The notes beneath the pieces are model-generated. The model was not told where the DNA came from. It saw nothing but the letters and a program-made list of their open reading frames with translations, and did no database searches. The position numbers were made by a program, and so were the translations under genes. From positions 19,207,501 to 19,271,500 of the forward strand of contig OX485805.1 in assembly GCA_950295325.1 (NCBI GenBank): a stretch of DNA of 64,000 nucleotides, in the 5' to 3' direction. This DNA comes from Polytrichum commune (Eukaryota; Streptophyta; Polytrichopsida; Polytrichales; Polytrichaceae). Shown one piece after another: positions 1 to 12,191 of the stretch. Positions within the stretch are counted from its first letter, which is position 1. Every line of letters begins with the position of its first letter.

Positions 1-142
1 ATGTGGTGTTCATGGGTTGGGTGGGGAGGGGTCACCTCGACCCTTAAGTATGCAATGCGCGAGGAGCCTTGATGCATGAGCTTGATAAACTTAAGAGCCC
101 TACAACTAATGATGTGATTGTCGATTTCTATTCACCTCGTGG

Positions 143-705
143 CACGGGTAGGTCACTTAGTGCATTTTAAAAACGACGTGCGGCATAATATAGAGAGGAT
201 TAAAATCATTTGAAATAAAAATTATAAAGGAATTCCAAATAATGAAGGGGCCATTAAATGTAGACAATCCCATTATAAGTAAGTTAGATGGACATAAAAT
301 GTGGGCCATTATTTTTTTGTAAAATTAATATAGGGGCTGAACATAAGGATCCTAGAAGGTATGTTTAGTATGTTTGCTATGGTCTCCTATGTGTTTTCTT
401 CATAACTTTGTTTGCAATGATATTATTGTTTGCACCCTTCTTTGTTTCCATGGTTTCCCTTAACACTCGTCAATGCGTTAGGAAGTAGATTAGCTTTTAT
501 TACTTAAAAGGAATATAGAGTACAAAAAATTACAGTGACTTGGACAATATAAGTAATGGAAGGGTGCAAACAAATGGGCCATTTTTGAAATTTAAGTAAT
601 TATAGGGAGGCCTTAATTCAGCCCTTGAAGGTAAATAGCCCCAAAACAAAAAAAAACCCCAGCCGCACGTGGTGCACAAAAATGCCTTAGAGTGACCTAC
701 CCGTG
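143..705. mobile_element. hAT-like non-autonomous element, 563 bp
   Basis: Terminal inverted repeats CACGGGTAGGTCAC and GTGACCTACCCGTG, imperfectly continued inward (CTTAGTGCATTTT opposite AAAATGCCTTAGA), delimit the element. A perfect 8-bp duplication CCTCGTGG flanks it at 135-142 and 706-713. The 8-bp TSD with a TIR starting CA and G at position 5 fits the hAT superfamily. No transposase reading frame is present, so it would depend on an autonomous relative. Confidence 0.75.
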
Positions 706-713
706 CCTCGTGG

Positions 714-2040
714 CCGTTTGTGGATTTCAAGTACCCCGAGGGGCTTTTGGTTGGTGATGAGCATGAACCTAGCATTGATTGAAATACAAGACCTGAAGAT
801 GAATTTCAATGGGTGACAACAGTATAATCTTGTATCATGATACCTCCTGCCACACCGACCTTGTTATGGCCATGCATCCTCGCGTGGATCAAGGATGGGA
901 GTGCTTACAAGTGGCATATGTTGTAATCCTTGGGGAGCCGAAGGCATGCTGATCATTGGCTCTTATGGTCATATGGTCAACCCAAATTGCTTGTTGCCTC
1001 ACATGATGGAAACACATTGTTGTCCTTCATGCATAGCCCTGCTACAAACAAATTGGCTTAGGATGGGGAATGTCTCTGAATTTTGAGTACAATATCACCA
1101 ACGGTGAACTGCCCACAAAACATGACAATCCTCATGATTATAATTGGTAGGCATGATAGTATGTCAAGGAACTATGAGGTTATCCGATGAATCTCAACCA
1201 CATCACAGGAGTAGTGTATGAGTTTTACCTTGGTCGTACACGTAAAGCATATGGTGAGAGAGCAATTTGTATCAAATCACAGGCCCACACCCCCAAGGTT
1301 ACATTTATGACTTTATAACTAGGACATGATAGAAGTGATAGATTAGGTGGAGACGAGATTGAGAGGAGGGCAATTATCATGATGGTGTTTGTTGGCAACT
1401 AGTCTCATCAGCAAAGAGCATGCTTTGATATGATTAGGAATGAGAATGAGATATGGTTGGATGTGGAAATGAATTTGGCTAGCTGTCAAAGTCGATTGCC
1501 TCATAATCTAACGGCTATAGGCTATGAATTTATATGATTATTTAAGGGTGTTGCAAGAATCAAAGCAAACCTTTGTGTGTTCTATGACAATGAAGAACAT
1601 GAATTAAGTGAATCTCGATTACAATCAAGAAATGATATATGAGATAAAGTGAAGGAACAAATCCCTTGAGCAATGTAATTTGAATGACGATTGATGGCAT
1701 TAAATGATTGTTTAATTAAGGAAGAAAATACTAACCCCAATAGGATGAAAATCCATTGGAAGACTATTGCCAATATACGAAAAGACTATTACGAAAGCGT
1801 TTGAGCTTCACGATGGAATTAGAAGGCATGAAATTAGAGTGATAGAAGTCGTAAGATAGGACAGACTCACATACATGCACAAGAAACCTAAGAGTGGAAA
1901 ATAAGCCTAAGGAAGAAGAAATAAAGAAGGAAATGACCCAATGCATTTACCCACACTAAATATAAAATATAATAATAGGCATTTTATAATAATAGGCATG
2001 TTCAACCTCATGCCAAGCTTGTTGTTGTGGGACACCATTG
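714..2040. other. No recognisable gene
   Basis: Short frames only, with frequent stops on both strands. No conserved motif, RNA gene or delimited repeat was recognised. Confidence 0.5.
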
Positions 2041-2420
2041 GAATTTTTTTTGGAGGTTGTCGATTGGTCCATGCAGCCAATGTGGCCAATGTGGCCATTG
2101 ACTACCATATCGACTACAACTCGTAGTCGATCTAGATAAGGTGACTACTCCTAGAAGTTGTCATGGCAATCAACTTTCATATCGATTGCTAGATGAAATA
2201 GACTTGACAATTGACTATCCTATTGACTATAACGAGAAATCAAAAAGTCTAGATCGATTGCCATGTTGACTGCATAGATCAACTACACTAAGTCGACTGC
2301 AAATTACTAAGTTGAATGCTCACCATTAGTTGACAACACTAGGTTGACTACCAACAAACAATCGTAGTAATTGATTTTCCTATGTCGAGTGCTAAGTAGC
2401 AGGTGACTGGGTAATTGACA
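2041..2420. repeat. Degenerate array rich in GTCGACT/ATTGACTA motifs
   Basis: Variants of GTCGACTGC, ATTGACTATC and GTTGACTACC recur about every 20-30 bases, with one local duplication (AATGTGGCC twice). Unit boundaries are blurred, so this is an old decayed short tandem array. No reading frame is maintained. Confidence 0.35.
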
Positions 2421-4492
2421 TGGATTGATTGATAAGTAGAAGTTGTTTGCTTTGGTCGATTGCCACTTTGAAGTTGGCAAAATGTCTCCTCCATTTTGAT
2501 TGTTGCATGCAACAAATATATACAGTATTATTATTACATGATGGTTGAATGAAGTTGAATGATAGGGAATGACGGGCCAACAAGGTTCCAATAGGGTGTT
2601 TTCATGGCTTACCAAAAAGCAAAGGCATTCGAATGTGGGATTAACTAGTCCTATGGGGTTGGAACCAAACATAACCCCCCGTTTGGAAGGTAGCAAACAT
2701 GTTTGTTGAATTGTCCCTGCCCAAGGAGGAGCTTCCAAGGCCTTAGGTTCATCCACTAAGAGTGGAAAGCCAATGGTGAAATATGCGGAAGTTATAACAA
2801 AAGGGATCTATGATACCATGATAGACTAATATGTGTGCAACAATGAGTACGTTCAAATGAAACTTTATTTGGAACATGCCAAAAGAACAAGTGGCCAACA
2901 TAATGAAGAAGTTGATTGAGGTTGCCATTGAATATGCAATGGATGGACCCAAATTTACCGAGGGTCCTTTGACTTTTGGGTGATTAATAAGGCCCAAAAT
3001 GGAGATTCAACCTCAAGCGATTGGTTGATAATGCCCTCCAAAGCGGGTGAGGTGGTGACCCCTTGAGCGGCAAAGATGAGGGTTGTGCTTACGTGGTGGT
3101 AATCCCATGCCAAAAAATATTCCAAAATGGCTAGCAAGACAATTTTTTGGAAGAAACATAAATTGGAGAAGTGGGTAAGGGTGTCATACTTGTGCCAATT
3201 AATGTGGATTCCCAATATAGCAAAGATGCTTGTCTTGGAGAGCAAGGAAAAAATGGGGGTATGGGGAAATTTCAAGGTAGAGATTGAGGGTGACAAATGT
3301 TGTCTTCAAGTATTACATGGGCCCAAAAAACTCCAAAGATCGGAGGTATGCAGAAAGCTCAAATCCAATCTAGTGCAAAGGCATGCGTTTTAAAGAATTT
3401 GCATCTTGCCTACATGAAATTTTGGTTGATCAATAGTGAGGCCAATGTGGGCTACACACTATGGTGGAATGGGGGAACTCTACGAGAAATGTATATTTGA
3501 GATAGACCCCATCGACCAATTGCCAACTTCATGTTAATTGGTCCAACCAAAGGGCAACAGTGGGACCAAGTTCAAAGGTTCCAGATGACGAGGGTAAAGT
3601 TGTCTTGGACTTTGATATGGTCATGTCGGAATTGCACAATATAGATGTGCAACACAACAATCTTTTCATAGACAACATTATGCTCCACTGGGAGTTGGAC
3701 AAAAACTTAATGATTGGAGTGTGCAATTAGGGGTGCGCATCGCACATGGGTGAACATGTTGAATCACCATGGCTTGTGGAAACCAAAGATGTCAAAAGAA
3801 AACTGAAGAGCTACGTAGTATGATTTAGTATATAAATCCTCCCCATGTGGTGTCCACAATCTATGTGAGATATGTATACATGAGTGATAAAACCATGGTA
3901 GTCCTCTTGTATGTATTTGTCCGTATCTTTTGTTTAACTTCAAATTGCATTTTGTTGTTGTTGGAGGAGATGGTACTATGTTTCGCTGTCTAAGTTTTCT
4001 TAGTTCAATACAACTCCAAAAAAAATTCTTATTAGCACAATCAAGGTCCAAACATCTGTCTAGAACACATTTTCTCTTCAAACCTCCTCACTTCTTGAAA
4101 ATGCATCTTCAAATTCGTTCATGTGGAGATTATGATTTGTCCAGCTATGTACATGTGTTCAATTGAGTTGAAGATATGTTGGTGGGTGGTCATGGTTACT
4201 CCTCCCGTGCTTTCTAAATTCATACCGCCAAAATTTTGCATCTTCGGCAACTTCCACGTGCTTCCAAACTCTTTCTTGGAGCAAAATCACCTTGACTTTG
4301 TAGCCTCACATGATGTAGTTGCCAAAGCCTCATAGTTTCATGGATTCATGAACTTCCTTTCATGTGGGATCCATTTTTAGGTAGACGAATAAGAGAATCT
4401 ACAACTACCTGTATTTGCTTCCTTTGCTCTAACCCTAGTGCTTAGAAACACCACTCAGCTTTGCTACCATGTTGGTATTCAAAGAGCTTATA
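2421..4492. other. No recognisable gene
   Basis: AT-rich sequence with small frames up to about 150 codons on the minus strand (2307-2756). None carries a recognisable domain, and none could be extended by splicing into one. It may be decayed retrotransposon sequence. Confidence 0.4.
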
Positions 4493-5015
4493 ATGCCCCC
4501 TTCCCACCTGACTTTAGTTAAGACCCAAAGTATTTCCTAAAAACCGGGTAAAGCTCCCTCGGTTATAGCGGAGGCATCCGACCATCCCAATGCACCTACA
4601 AGAACTTGCTCCGGAGATTTCCAAGTAGGTTTTAGTTAAGTAGCTTTCACACATGTTCATTGTTTAATCTACCAAGCAATGAATGTTGGGTAGTTTTTGT
4701 CCCATCCCCAAATGCCTTACTACTCACCTATCTTACCATCGGTTTTTGGTAATGGGGCTCCTCGTGCCCTCATAGCTAAGACTAAAAAGCAACCAATCAC
4801 AAGGGTGGGAGGCGACACTTTTAAAGCTCCTATATTCTTGCCTCATGTTTAGGTACCGATGGGAGGATCGGTGGTTGAGGCTTAAAACCTCCACTTTTAA
4901 GCCATGCCACATCACTTGCCAACGAGGCTTGGCACTAGATAATATCGATGGTGTGAAGGCCGGTTTGTTAGAACCAACTTTTAGTCTTAGCTAAAGTCAG
5001 GTGGGAAGGGGGCAT
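4493..5015 (+). mobile_element. Non-autonomous TIR element, 523 bp (copy 1)
   Basis: The TIRs ATGCCCCCTTCCCACCTGAC (left) and GTCAGGTGGGAAGGGGGCAT (right) are perfect and extend inward through CTTTAG/CTAAAG. TA flanks each end and is compatible with a TA target duplication. The inner sequence is shared with 48431-48932 at high identity over about 500 bp, which shows a mobile family. No coding capacity is seen. Confidence 0.7.
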
Positions 5016-5531
5016 TAGTGCTCTATAGAACGTCTTGGTATTAAGAGTGTGTGAGAGGAGAGAAATCTCATAATTATAGAACATTTGTACATGATACCAG
5101 AATCTAAGTGAATCTTAAGATTGGAAATCTTAGGCTGGAAGTGAAGGGTTGAGTCTCAAGTTGATGGATGAAGACATGTAGGAGTTGGATGTAACCAATA
5201 TTACGTACATTAGATGAAACCCTAGGTGTTTGTTGCTAGTTAACATGTTTTACTACGAACATGGTTGGCTAGGTTGCTTGTAAAAATAGCAAAAATGGCT
5301 CATGAGCCTTTCCTAGAGTGTTTAAGATATGCATTGAGATGTAGTGATAGTCTTGGGTAGAATTATACTGCAAGTGTTTAACATTAGAAGTTAACCTGAT
5401 CCCTTCAATATGACATAAACATAATGGCAAGTAGGCATAACTAAGACGACTAACTACATTCAAAGCACATGTATATGAACACATTGTGAAAACCATGAGT
5501 TGAAAATGAGGCACATTTTGGGTTGGAATAT

Positions 5532-5760
5532 ATAGAATATAACCGGTGGTTAGTTGCAGATGAACCGGTTGAGTTTCAGAAATAACTGGTTGAAGTTGGA
5601 GACTTCAGCAGAATTACGGAGCATTTTAGAGGAATCTAATATAGAATATAACCGGTGGTTAGTTGCAGATGAACCGGCTGAGTTTGAGAAATAACCGGTT
5701 GAAGATGGGGACTTCAGGAGACTTATGGATCATTTAAAGGAATCTACAAAAGAATATACC
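5532..5760 (+). repeat. 109-bp tandem duplication with AACCGGTT motifs
   Basis: ATAGAATATAACCGGTGGTT begins at 5532 and again at 5641. The two units are colinear and are followed by a partial third unit. Each holds two or three (T)AACCGGT(T) boxes. A diverged relative lies at 7010-7175, where TAACCGGTTGAG recurs. It could be the enhancer region of a decayed LTR, but no LTR ends were found. Confidence 0.6.
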
Positions 5761-6769
5761 TTAAATGAATACAGCATAACCGGAAGATGTCAACATGTAG
5801 CCGGTTGGATTTAGAATCACTAGGTAGGATCTTGACCAACTATGCCCAAAAACTTCCCGGGCACTGCCTTGGGACACACAAATCTCTTGCTTTTACTCTA
5901 CAATATTGTATATTGTGCTTTGCTGCAAGTGAGACAAGAAAACGGTAGAACCGTGAGGCTCTGTCCTTTCTTATGAAAGACTACAAGTGTAGTTGTATGC
6001 TTTGCTCATGCTAGTCCATGACTATTTACTATACCTATAACAAACTATAACCAATCATATTTTTTCAATACATTTTAGGGAACAACTATAGTAAACTAGA
6101 TGTATATAACTATAGTTAACTACATTTTTTGGCAGTTCAAATCGTGAACAACTATAGTTACGAAAGGCAACTAGTTAACTAATAGATGAAGTAGTTGGTT
6201 AGTTGTCCAAGGTATGCAAACTTTCATCATATACCTTAGATAAACTGGACCAAAAATAATAGGAACATGTAACGTCCAAGTGTGAACGCAAAGTGGTTAG
6301 GAATTTTGCTCTTGAAACATAAAACTTGATGCATAGTCTCCGTCCTACAGACAGAGCCAAAAAAAAGAAAAAAGAAGCAATTCTCAATTCTAAGGCCTAT
6401 ATGATCCAAGACTCTCAACTCTCCGACCTGTGGTCTCAACTAGAGCTTGAAGATAGATAGATAGATAAAAACTCCGATCCTTTAATTATAAAGGATCGGC
6501 GTGAATAGAGTGTCTGTTCGTCTTGGCAAAGAACTATTGCCTCTAGAGCTTGGAATTATTTAGACAGCCCAGAAAGCCTGAGATGTCTATGCCATAATAA
6601 CATAGCAACATTTTTCTTTGAGAAATCATCCCCAAAGGTGAGAATATGCTTACTTTCCATTTTAAAAACGACTGGCATTGGACAACATAGGTCTGAGTGG
6701 ATCAATTGAAGTGAGTCGAGTTGTGGATATTGTCATGTATTTTGTGGTGGACCAAGTATTTAATCACAA

Positions 6770-6985
6770 TTGTCAAACTAGTTAGGGAGACCTATATACC
6801 ATTTAATGAGCACGAGAATGTTCACTTTGATGAGAAATAAGGTACTTATAGGAGCTCCACAAAACATGAGGATAGCGGCTACAGCCTTGATTTGGATTTG
6901 CTAACTGTCTCATACTAATCGTGTGTTTCCATATCCTAAGAGAAGCCGGCTAGTCGGGGGACAAAAAGCAACCATTTAAGACCCA
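6770..6985 (+). repeat. Dispersed repeat family, tail segment
   Basis: The order GTTAGGGAGACC, TTAATGAGCA, GAGCTCCA, CATACTAATCG, TCCTAAGAGAAG, TAGTCGG and AAGACCCAT is shared with 9300-9540. Parts are shared with 39260-39480, 44630-44740 and 52370-52560. The identity of the family is unknown. Confidence 0.5.
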
Positions 6986-7177
6986 TATAACTTTAACATG
7001 GAGAATCCGATTGTTAGTTACATATGAACCAGTTGAGATTTGGACAATAAACTGGTTGAAGGTCCAGACTTCAAAAAAAAACCCCATCTTTCTAGAGGAA
7101 TCTATGGAATATACCTCAAATTCGTAAAGAAAAACCGAGAGATGTCAACAGGTAACCGGTTGAGCTTGAAAACACTA

Positions 7178-7395
7178 CACAAAATATGATATTTAGTGTG
7201 ACTTATTGTTTGGAGTTACATGTTCCTACATCTTTTTAAATTTTAATGTACTTTTTTACCAAGCAAAGATGTTAATGTTCTATAGTGTGCAAACAACCAA
7301 TTCGACCATGGTTGATAAAAAATGAGATGCACAGTAGACAGTTATAGCATTGCGTAATTCCAAATAGTAAGTCACACTAAATATCATATTTTGTG
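7178..7395 (+). mobile_element. Stowaway/mariner-like MITE, 218 bp, TA target site
   Basis: Ends CACAAAATATGATATTTAGT and its complement form a TIR of about 40 bp, continuing GTGACTTATTGTTTGGA opposite TCCAAATAGTAAGTCAC. TA is duplicated at 7176-7177 and 7396-7397. The related repeat at 5700-5860 has the unoccupied site (CACTAGGTAGGATCTTGACC against CACTA-element-TAGCTAGGATCTTGACC). A full relative lies at 38666-38888. There is no coding capacity. Confidence 0.8.
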
Positions 7396-7454
7396 TAGCT
7401 AGGATCTTGACCGATTATGCCCAAATCCTCTCTGGAAACTGGTGTACCAACTTA

Positions 7455-7966
7455 GGGCCACTTCACACACGAGACTGAGAGCCCGTGCCCATTACACTTC
7501 AAGCACTCTCATTGGTGGAAAAGGCGGAGCCGGTCCAAGTTCGAGCTTCACACTACACTTGAGGGACCCACGGAGTATGTGAATGCAAGGTGATGGATGT
7601 AAAGTCTACATGGATTCCTACATGGCATCCAATGGATCATGTTTCCTGGTCACTTGCACTATTTTCAAAAACCATCTTTTGGAGGTAGGCGCAACACAAA
7701 ACCATTGGGAGACCATGGTACTCCGAACACTCACGACCGTTGATTTATCCTATTTTATCATGCGTGAGAACCCGCATGGATAGAAATTCATTGAAATAAC
7801 AAGCATTTGGTTGAGGACCCGGTCACATATGACTTCCCACTACACTTGAGGGTCCGTGACCACACTACATCATTTTGGAGGTAAGTTGGGACGGCCTTTG
7901 AACACTTTCTTTTGGGCTCTCTCAATTTCATTATCACGGCTCTTTGGCTCGTGTGTGAACTGGCCC
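7455..7966 (+). mobile_element. PIF/Harbinger-like (Tourist) element, 512 bp, copy 1
   Basis: TIR GGGCCACTTCACACACGAG opposite CTCGTGTGTGAACTGGCCC, flanked by TTA at 7452-7454 and 7967-7969. A 3-bp TTA/TAA duplication is the Harbinger signature. It carries inner direct blocks (CTTCACACTACACTTGAGGG and CTTCCCACTACACTTGAGGG). Short open frames inside are shared among copies but encode no known domain. Confidence 0.8.
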
Positions 7967-8267
7967 TTAATGATGAGATGCCTCAAAGATTATAGGGTTA
8001 AAACAAATATACATTAAAATTAAAAAAATTAAATTAAAATGGTAGATATTTTAGTGGATTTTTATGCATCCTCCTCATCCTGTAGAAATCGAATCCCCCC
8101 TCTTTGTTGCATGTGTAGTGGCAATTATATATGCCTTTTGCATATTGTTCTTTAAAGTGCCGTGCCTCAAAAGGTCCCGTCTCCTCTCATGCCTACCGCA
8201 AATGTGGGAGCAAGTGGTGAAGTTGGAATACTTGGATTGGCGGCCCTTCTTGTCGCCAAACTCACAT

Positions 8268-9300
8268 AAACTAGCCTTATCTCGACACCCCCTCGCCCCC
8301 CCCCCCCCCTCCACGTCAAGGGATGGGAGAACAAAACATAACCTCATGCACACAACCCTTATTCGGTTACTTATTTTATTGAAACACCTAAAGTCGAGTG
8401 GTATGTGGTTTGGTGTGCTTCCAAGAACGGTTACCGAAAATACGTGTAGAGTATATGCACCCATAACCGATCATTTAAGAGATTTTGCGCCAGTTCTAAA
8501 GAAGTATAAGGTGGTGTAAGTTTTTCGTGTGTAGGGAGATAGAAATCAATTGGATTGCAATTTTGTTTGGGTAATTTTATTCCTTGATATAAAAAGTATT
8601 GTGAATGTTTGAAGCCGAAAGTTGGGCTGAACATATCACCGGTATCTAGAGTCTGCCATAACTGCTCATTTGAGTTGCTCATTCGTCCTCACTTTAGCAC
8701 TCAAAACTAGGACATGCGTCATGTCATTATTGGTTCCGGCTTGATCGAAATTCCAATACCATGTAGAATGTTGATGGGGTCCTCATTGGGAATAGGTGCC
8801 TTTACTTTATTTAAAAGAAATTGGATTGTGTGCTATATATATATATAAACCATTGACAATATAATAAATGAGTCTATCTCCCCCTTTATTTACTTTGTGG
8901 TACGTCAAGGGATGGGAGAACAACACACAATGTGCACAACCCCTATTTGGTTACTTACCTTATTCGTATACATATAGTTGAGTGGTTTGTGGTTTGGTGT
9001 GGCTCCAAGAACGGTGACCACAAAGACACGTGTTCAAAAGATAGTAGACTATGTGCTCAAAATGTGATAACCGTTAATTATGTAACAAACTAGCCCTGTC
9101 TCCCCATAATTTATTTCAGTTTGTCAAGGGATGAGAGAACCACACATGTTACACACAACCTTTATCTGGTTTCTTATCTTATTGAAACACCTATAGTTGA
9201 GTGGTATGCGGTTTGGTGTGGCTACAAGAACAGTTACCAAAAAGACATGTGTTCAAAAAAAACATTGGACTATGTGCTTAAACTATGATAACCAATTCAT
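8268..9300 (+). repeat. Three local copies of a dispersed repeat head segment
   Basis: Units near 8268-8490, 8868-9085 and 9089-9300 share GTCAAGGGATGGGAGAAC, GGTTACTTA.CTTATT, GAGTGGTATGTGGTTTGGTG and CAAGAACGGTTACC, then GTGTTCAAAA and TGTGATAACC. The first unit contains a C-run (8290-8309). The same words recur singly at 39150-39240, 44500-44640, 46803-46920 and 63025-63150, so this is a dispersed family with a local triplication. The family is unidentified. Confidence 0.6.
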
Positions 9301-9540
9301 ACTCAACAATCAGTATCATTGGGGAGGGGAATATATGACCATCTAATAAACATGAGAGTCTTCGCTTCAATAATGAATAAGATGTTCATATGAGCTCCAA
9401 GAATTATGAAGAAAGTGGTTGTAGACATGATTTGACTATGCTAGCCATCTTGTACTAATCGCGTTATTCGTATCCTAGGAGAAGTGGGTTAGTCGGAAAA
9501 TGTCACCGTTTAGGACCCATCTACCTTACAAGGTGCTCTC
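9300..9540 (+). repeat. Dispersed repeat family, tail segment
   Basis: Colinear with 6770-6985 (GAGCTCCA, ACTAATCG, TCCTAGGAGAAG, TAGTCGG, GACCCATCTACC). It directly follows the third head unit, so head plus tail probably form one repeat of about 450 bp. Confidence 0.5.
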
Positions 9541-9722
9541 CTCTAGAATGAATCACCAAAACCAAAGACCATAAGTGATCAACATAATTAATACAAATTC
9601 AAAGTTTGAGTAAAGTTATAAATTAGAACCTCTACAAAATTCCATGTGTCACCTTCAAATATTATAAATTCGGTACCAATGTGTTGAACTTGTTGTTCAC
9701 TTATGGTTATTTAGAGTGCTTA

Positions 9723-10229
9723 GGGCCACTTCACACACGAGACTGAGGGCCCATGACCATTACACTTCAAGCACTCTCATCGGTGGAAAAAGGCAAAGCC
9801 GGTCCAAGTTCGCTTCACACTACTCTTGAGGGACCAACGGAGTATGTGAATGCAAAATGGATGTAAAGTCTACATGGATTCCTACATGGCATTTGAATGG
9901 ATCATGTATTCATGGTCACTTGGACTATTTTCAAAAACCACCTCTTGGAGGTAGGCCTAACACAAAACCATTGGGAGACCATGGCACTCCAAATGCTCAC
10001 AACTGTTGATTTACTCTAATTTATCATGTGTGAGGACCCACATGAATAAAAAATCAGTGAAATATCGTTTGGTTGAGGGCCCGGTCACATATGACTTCAC
10101 ACTACACTTGAGGGTCCGTGACCACACTACATGATTTTGGAGGCCTGTGTTGGGATGGCCTTTGCACACTTTCTTTTGGGCTCTCACAACTTCATGGTCA
10201 CGGCTCTTGGCTCGTGTGTGAAGTGGTCC
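9723..10229 (+). mobile_element. PIF/Harbinger-like element, 507 bp, copy 2
   Basis: Nearly colinear with 7455-7966. The TIR is GGGCCACTTCACACACGAG opposite CTCGTGTGTGAAGTGGTCC, with TTA duplicated at 9720-9722 and 10230-10232. Confidence 0.8.
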
Positions 10230-10955
10230 TTAGAGTTTTCTCATGAGAAGTGAACCAGAGATGTGTTTATTGAGGATGCGTGACAATTTGTATAGATTGC
10301 GAACGATTATTGAAATCATAATATTTTTATATGTGTTGTGATATTGAATCCATATTTTACACCGTCGCTTAAAAAGAGGAAGTGAAAATAAAGTGGCATG
10401 TGACTATGGTGATGAGATATATGTTATTTTATGACTTCAAATATCCCCTTAATTTAGCATAAATCTATCCAAGCTCCAGATGGAATGATGAACATGTTCA
10501 ATGGGTTAATTTTAGATAATTACACAATCGACCCATGGAAGGTGAATTAATGAAGATGGGAGTGGTTTTATTAGAGAAGTCGGTTTTGAGCATTTTTAAC
10601 ACACGCACATATCCACTTCTACATGTTTACCTTCTTTAAAACTATCCCATAAATCCTTAGAGAGCAAAAGTTCTATAGGGTGCTACATCATTGGAAAGAT
10701 GAATACGTATGAAACCAAACTCATTCTTCGTTCTTAGCATGCATCTTTTCCTTCCTCTCTTACTACACTAAACTCTCATCTTTGTGTATGTCACAATAAT
10801 CAATGTGACCCACTCTAATTGTCCAGTCAAAATGGTCATAATGTGGGCCCAAGTTTGTAAGTCCTCCCTGAAGTCTTCTTGGAAACTTTTGACCAACACC
10901 TTAATTACACACAATAAATAGTCACCTTACATCAAAAGTAGCATAAAATAAAGTA

Positions 10956-11336
10956 CACTAAACAATATATTTAGTGTCATTTTGTATACAATGTCATTGT
11001 GGTAGCTTTCCTATGACACATCTTATGAATAAGTTACAAGTACTCTCATCCCAACCTACTTTTAGTTCATCCAAATGCCAGTTATTGAGCAAATTTTGGT
11101 ATATTTTGCATCCGAACACTTTTGTAACGAAATGTTGTCATGGATGATTGAAATTAGGATAAATTTTTTACTTAGCAAGTGATAGAAATAGCAACGTTGT
11201 AAATTTACAATGCCTAACAAATGACAATTATTGTTAGGTTTGCATTTGGTGTTGGTGACTATACACGCACAGTTGCAATTAGTATTGAGAAAGACAAATA
11301 AAATTGGTGACATTAAATACACTATTTAGTTTAGTG
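10956..11336 (-). mobile_element. TA-target MITE, about 380-bp subfamily
   Basis: Left end CACTAAACAATATATTTAGT preceded by TA. The right end is TTTAGTG with the flanking TA mutated to AC. The interior, read on the minus strand, matches 22851-23223 (for example ATCCATGACAACATTTCGTTAC and TGGATGAACTA). Confidence 0.6.
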
Positions 11337-12160
11337 ACCCATATCAAGTTCCTAATATGACAACACTAATTTCACATTAGATATATGGTGTGGGTTGAAA
11401 ATTAATGTGGTCCATACATGACCTGCATTGTAAGAATTTAGTGTGGGTTCCAAAGATTCAATGTGGCCAAGCTCGACTCCGAGACAAGCAACATTGTTAT
11501 ATTATTGTTATAATGGGGTTCATATTATTAACATTATTCAGCTGCATGGTTGTGTTACATTCTATATTTAGCAGCTAACATGGGCCTCCATTATTTTCCT
11601 CCATGGGAAGAAACTTAGAAAATAAGAAGAAATTGATGGTGCTACGAATAATGAATAGTGTTGGTACGAAGAATAAGAATATTGTGAATAATGTCGGTAT
11701 TTTCAATGATAGTGTTGTTATGAATAGTATTTTGAAGGAATAATATTGTGATGAATAGTGATTTTTGCGAATAATCCCAGATAGAAGAGTGATTCCTGTG
11801 CATAGTGCCAGGAGTATAACTTCACCCATGTTTCCAAGCTCAACCCAAATTTATGAATAGGAAACAAATATTCTTACTTTGTTTTGGGGTCCACAGAATA
11901 TATATATAATTGACATATACCATGGTCATGCAATTGACCCACATGGTTGAATAATGTTATAACATGCAACTACCGATTGATTATAATTATCAAAGCAATG
12001 TCCATGAGGAACAATTACTTTCAAAGGCCACAGCCCACAAGCAATGTAAATCTTAGTAAGGGTGCAAGCACAATATAGTGGACAACTATTGATCCAAAAC
12101 TATATGTTCACTTGGAATTTTGTGAAGAATAATGTCATAATTATTTTTTATTTAAACAAA

Positions 12161-12191
<31 letters not shown>

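Noticed and set aside
7583-7783. Conserved 66-codon frame also seen inverted at 55607-55801
   Set aside because: The similarity comes from shared Harbinger-like element DNA; copy 2 does not keep it open, so protein-level selection is not supported.
8064-8519. 151-codon plus-strand frame and its minus-strand counterpart
   Set aside because: Includes a C-run and a copy of a dispersed repeat; other copies do not keep the frame.
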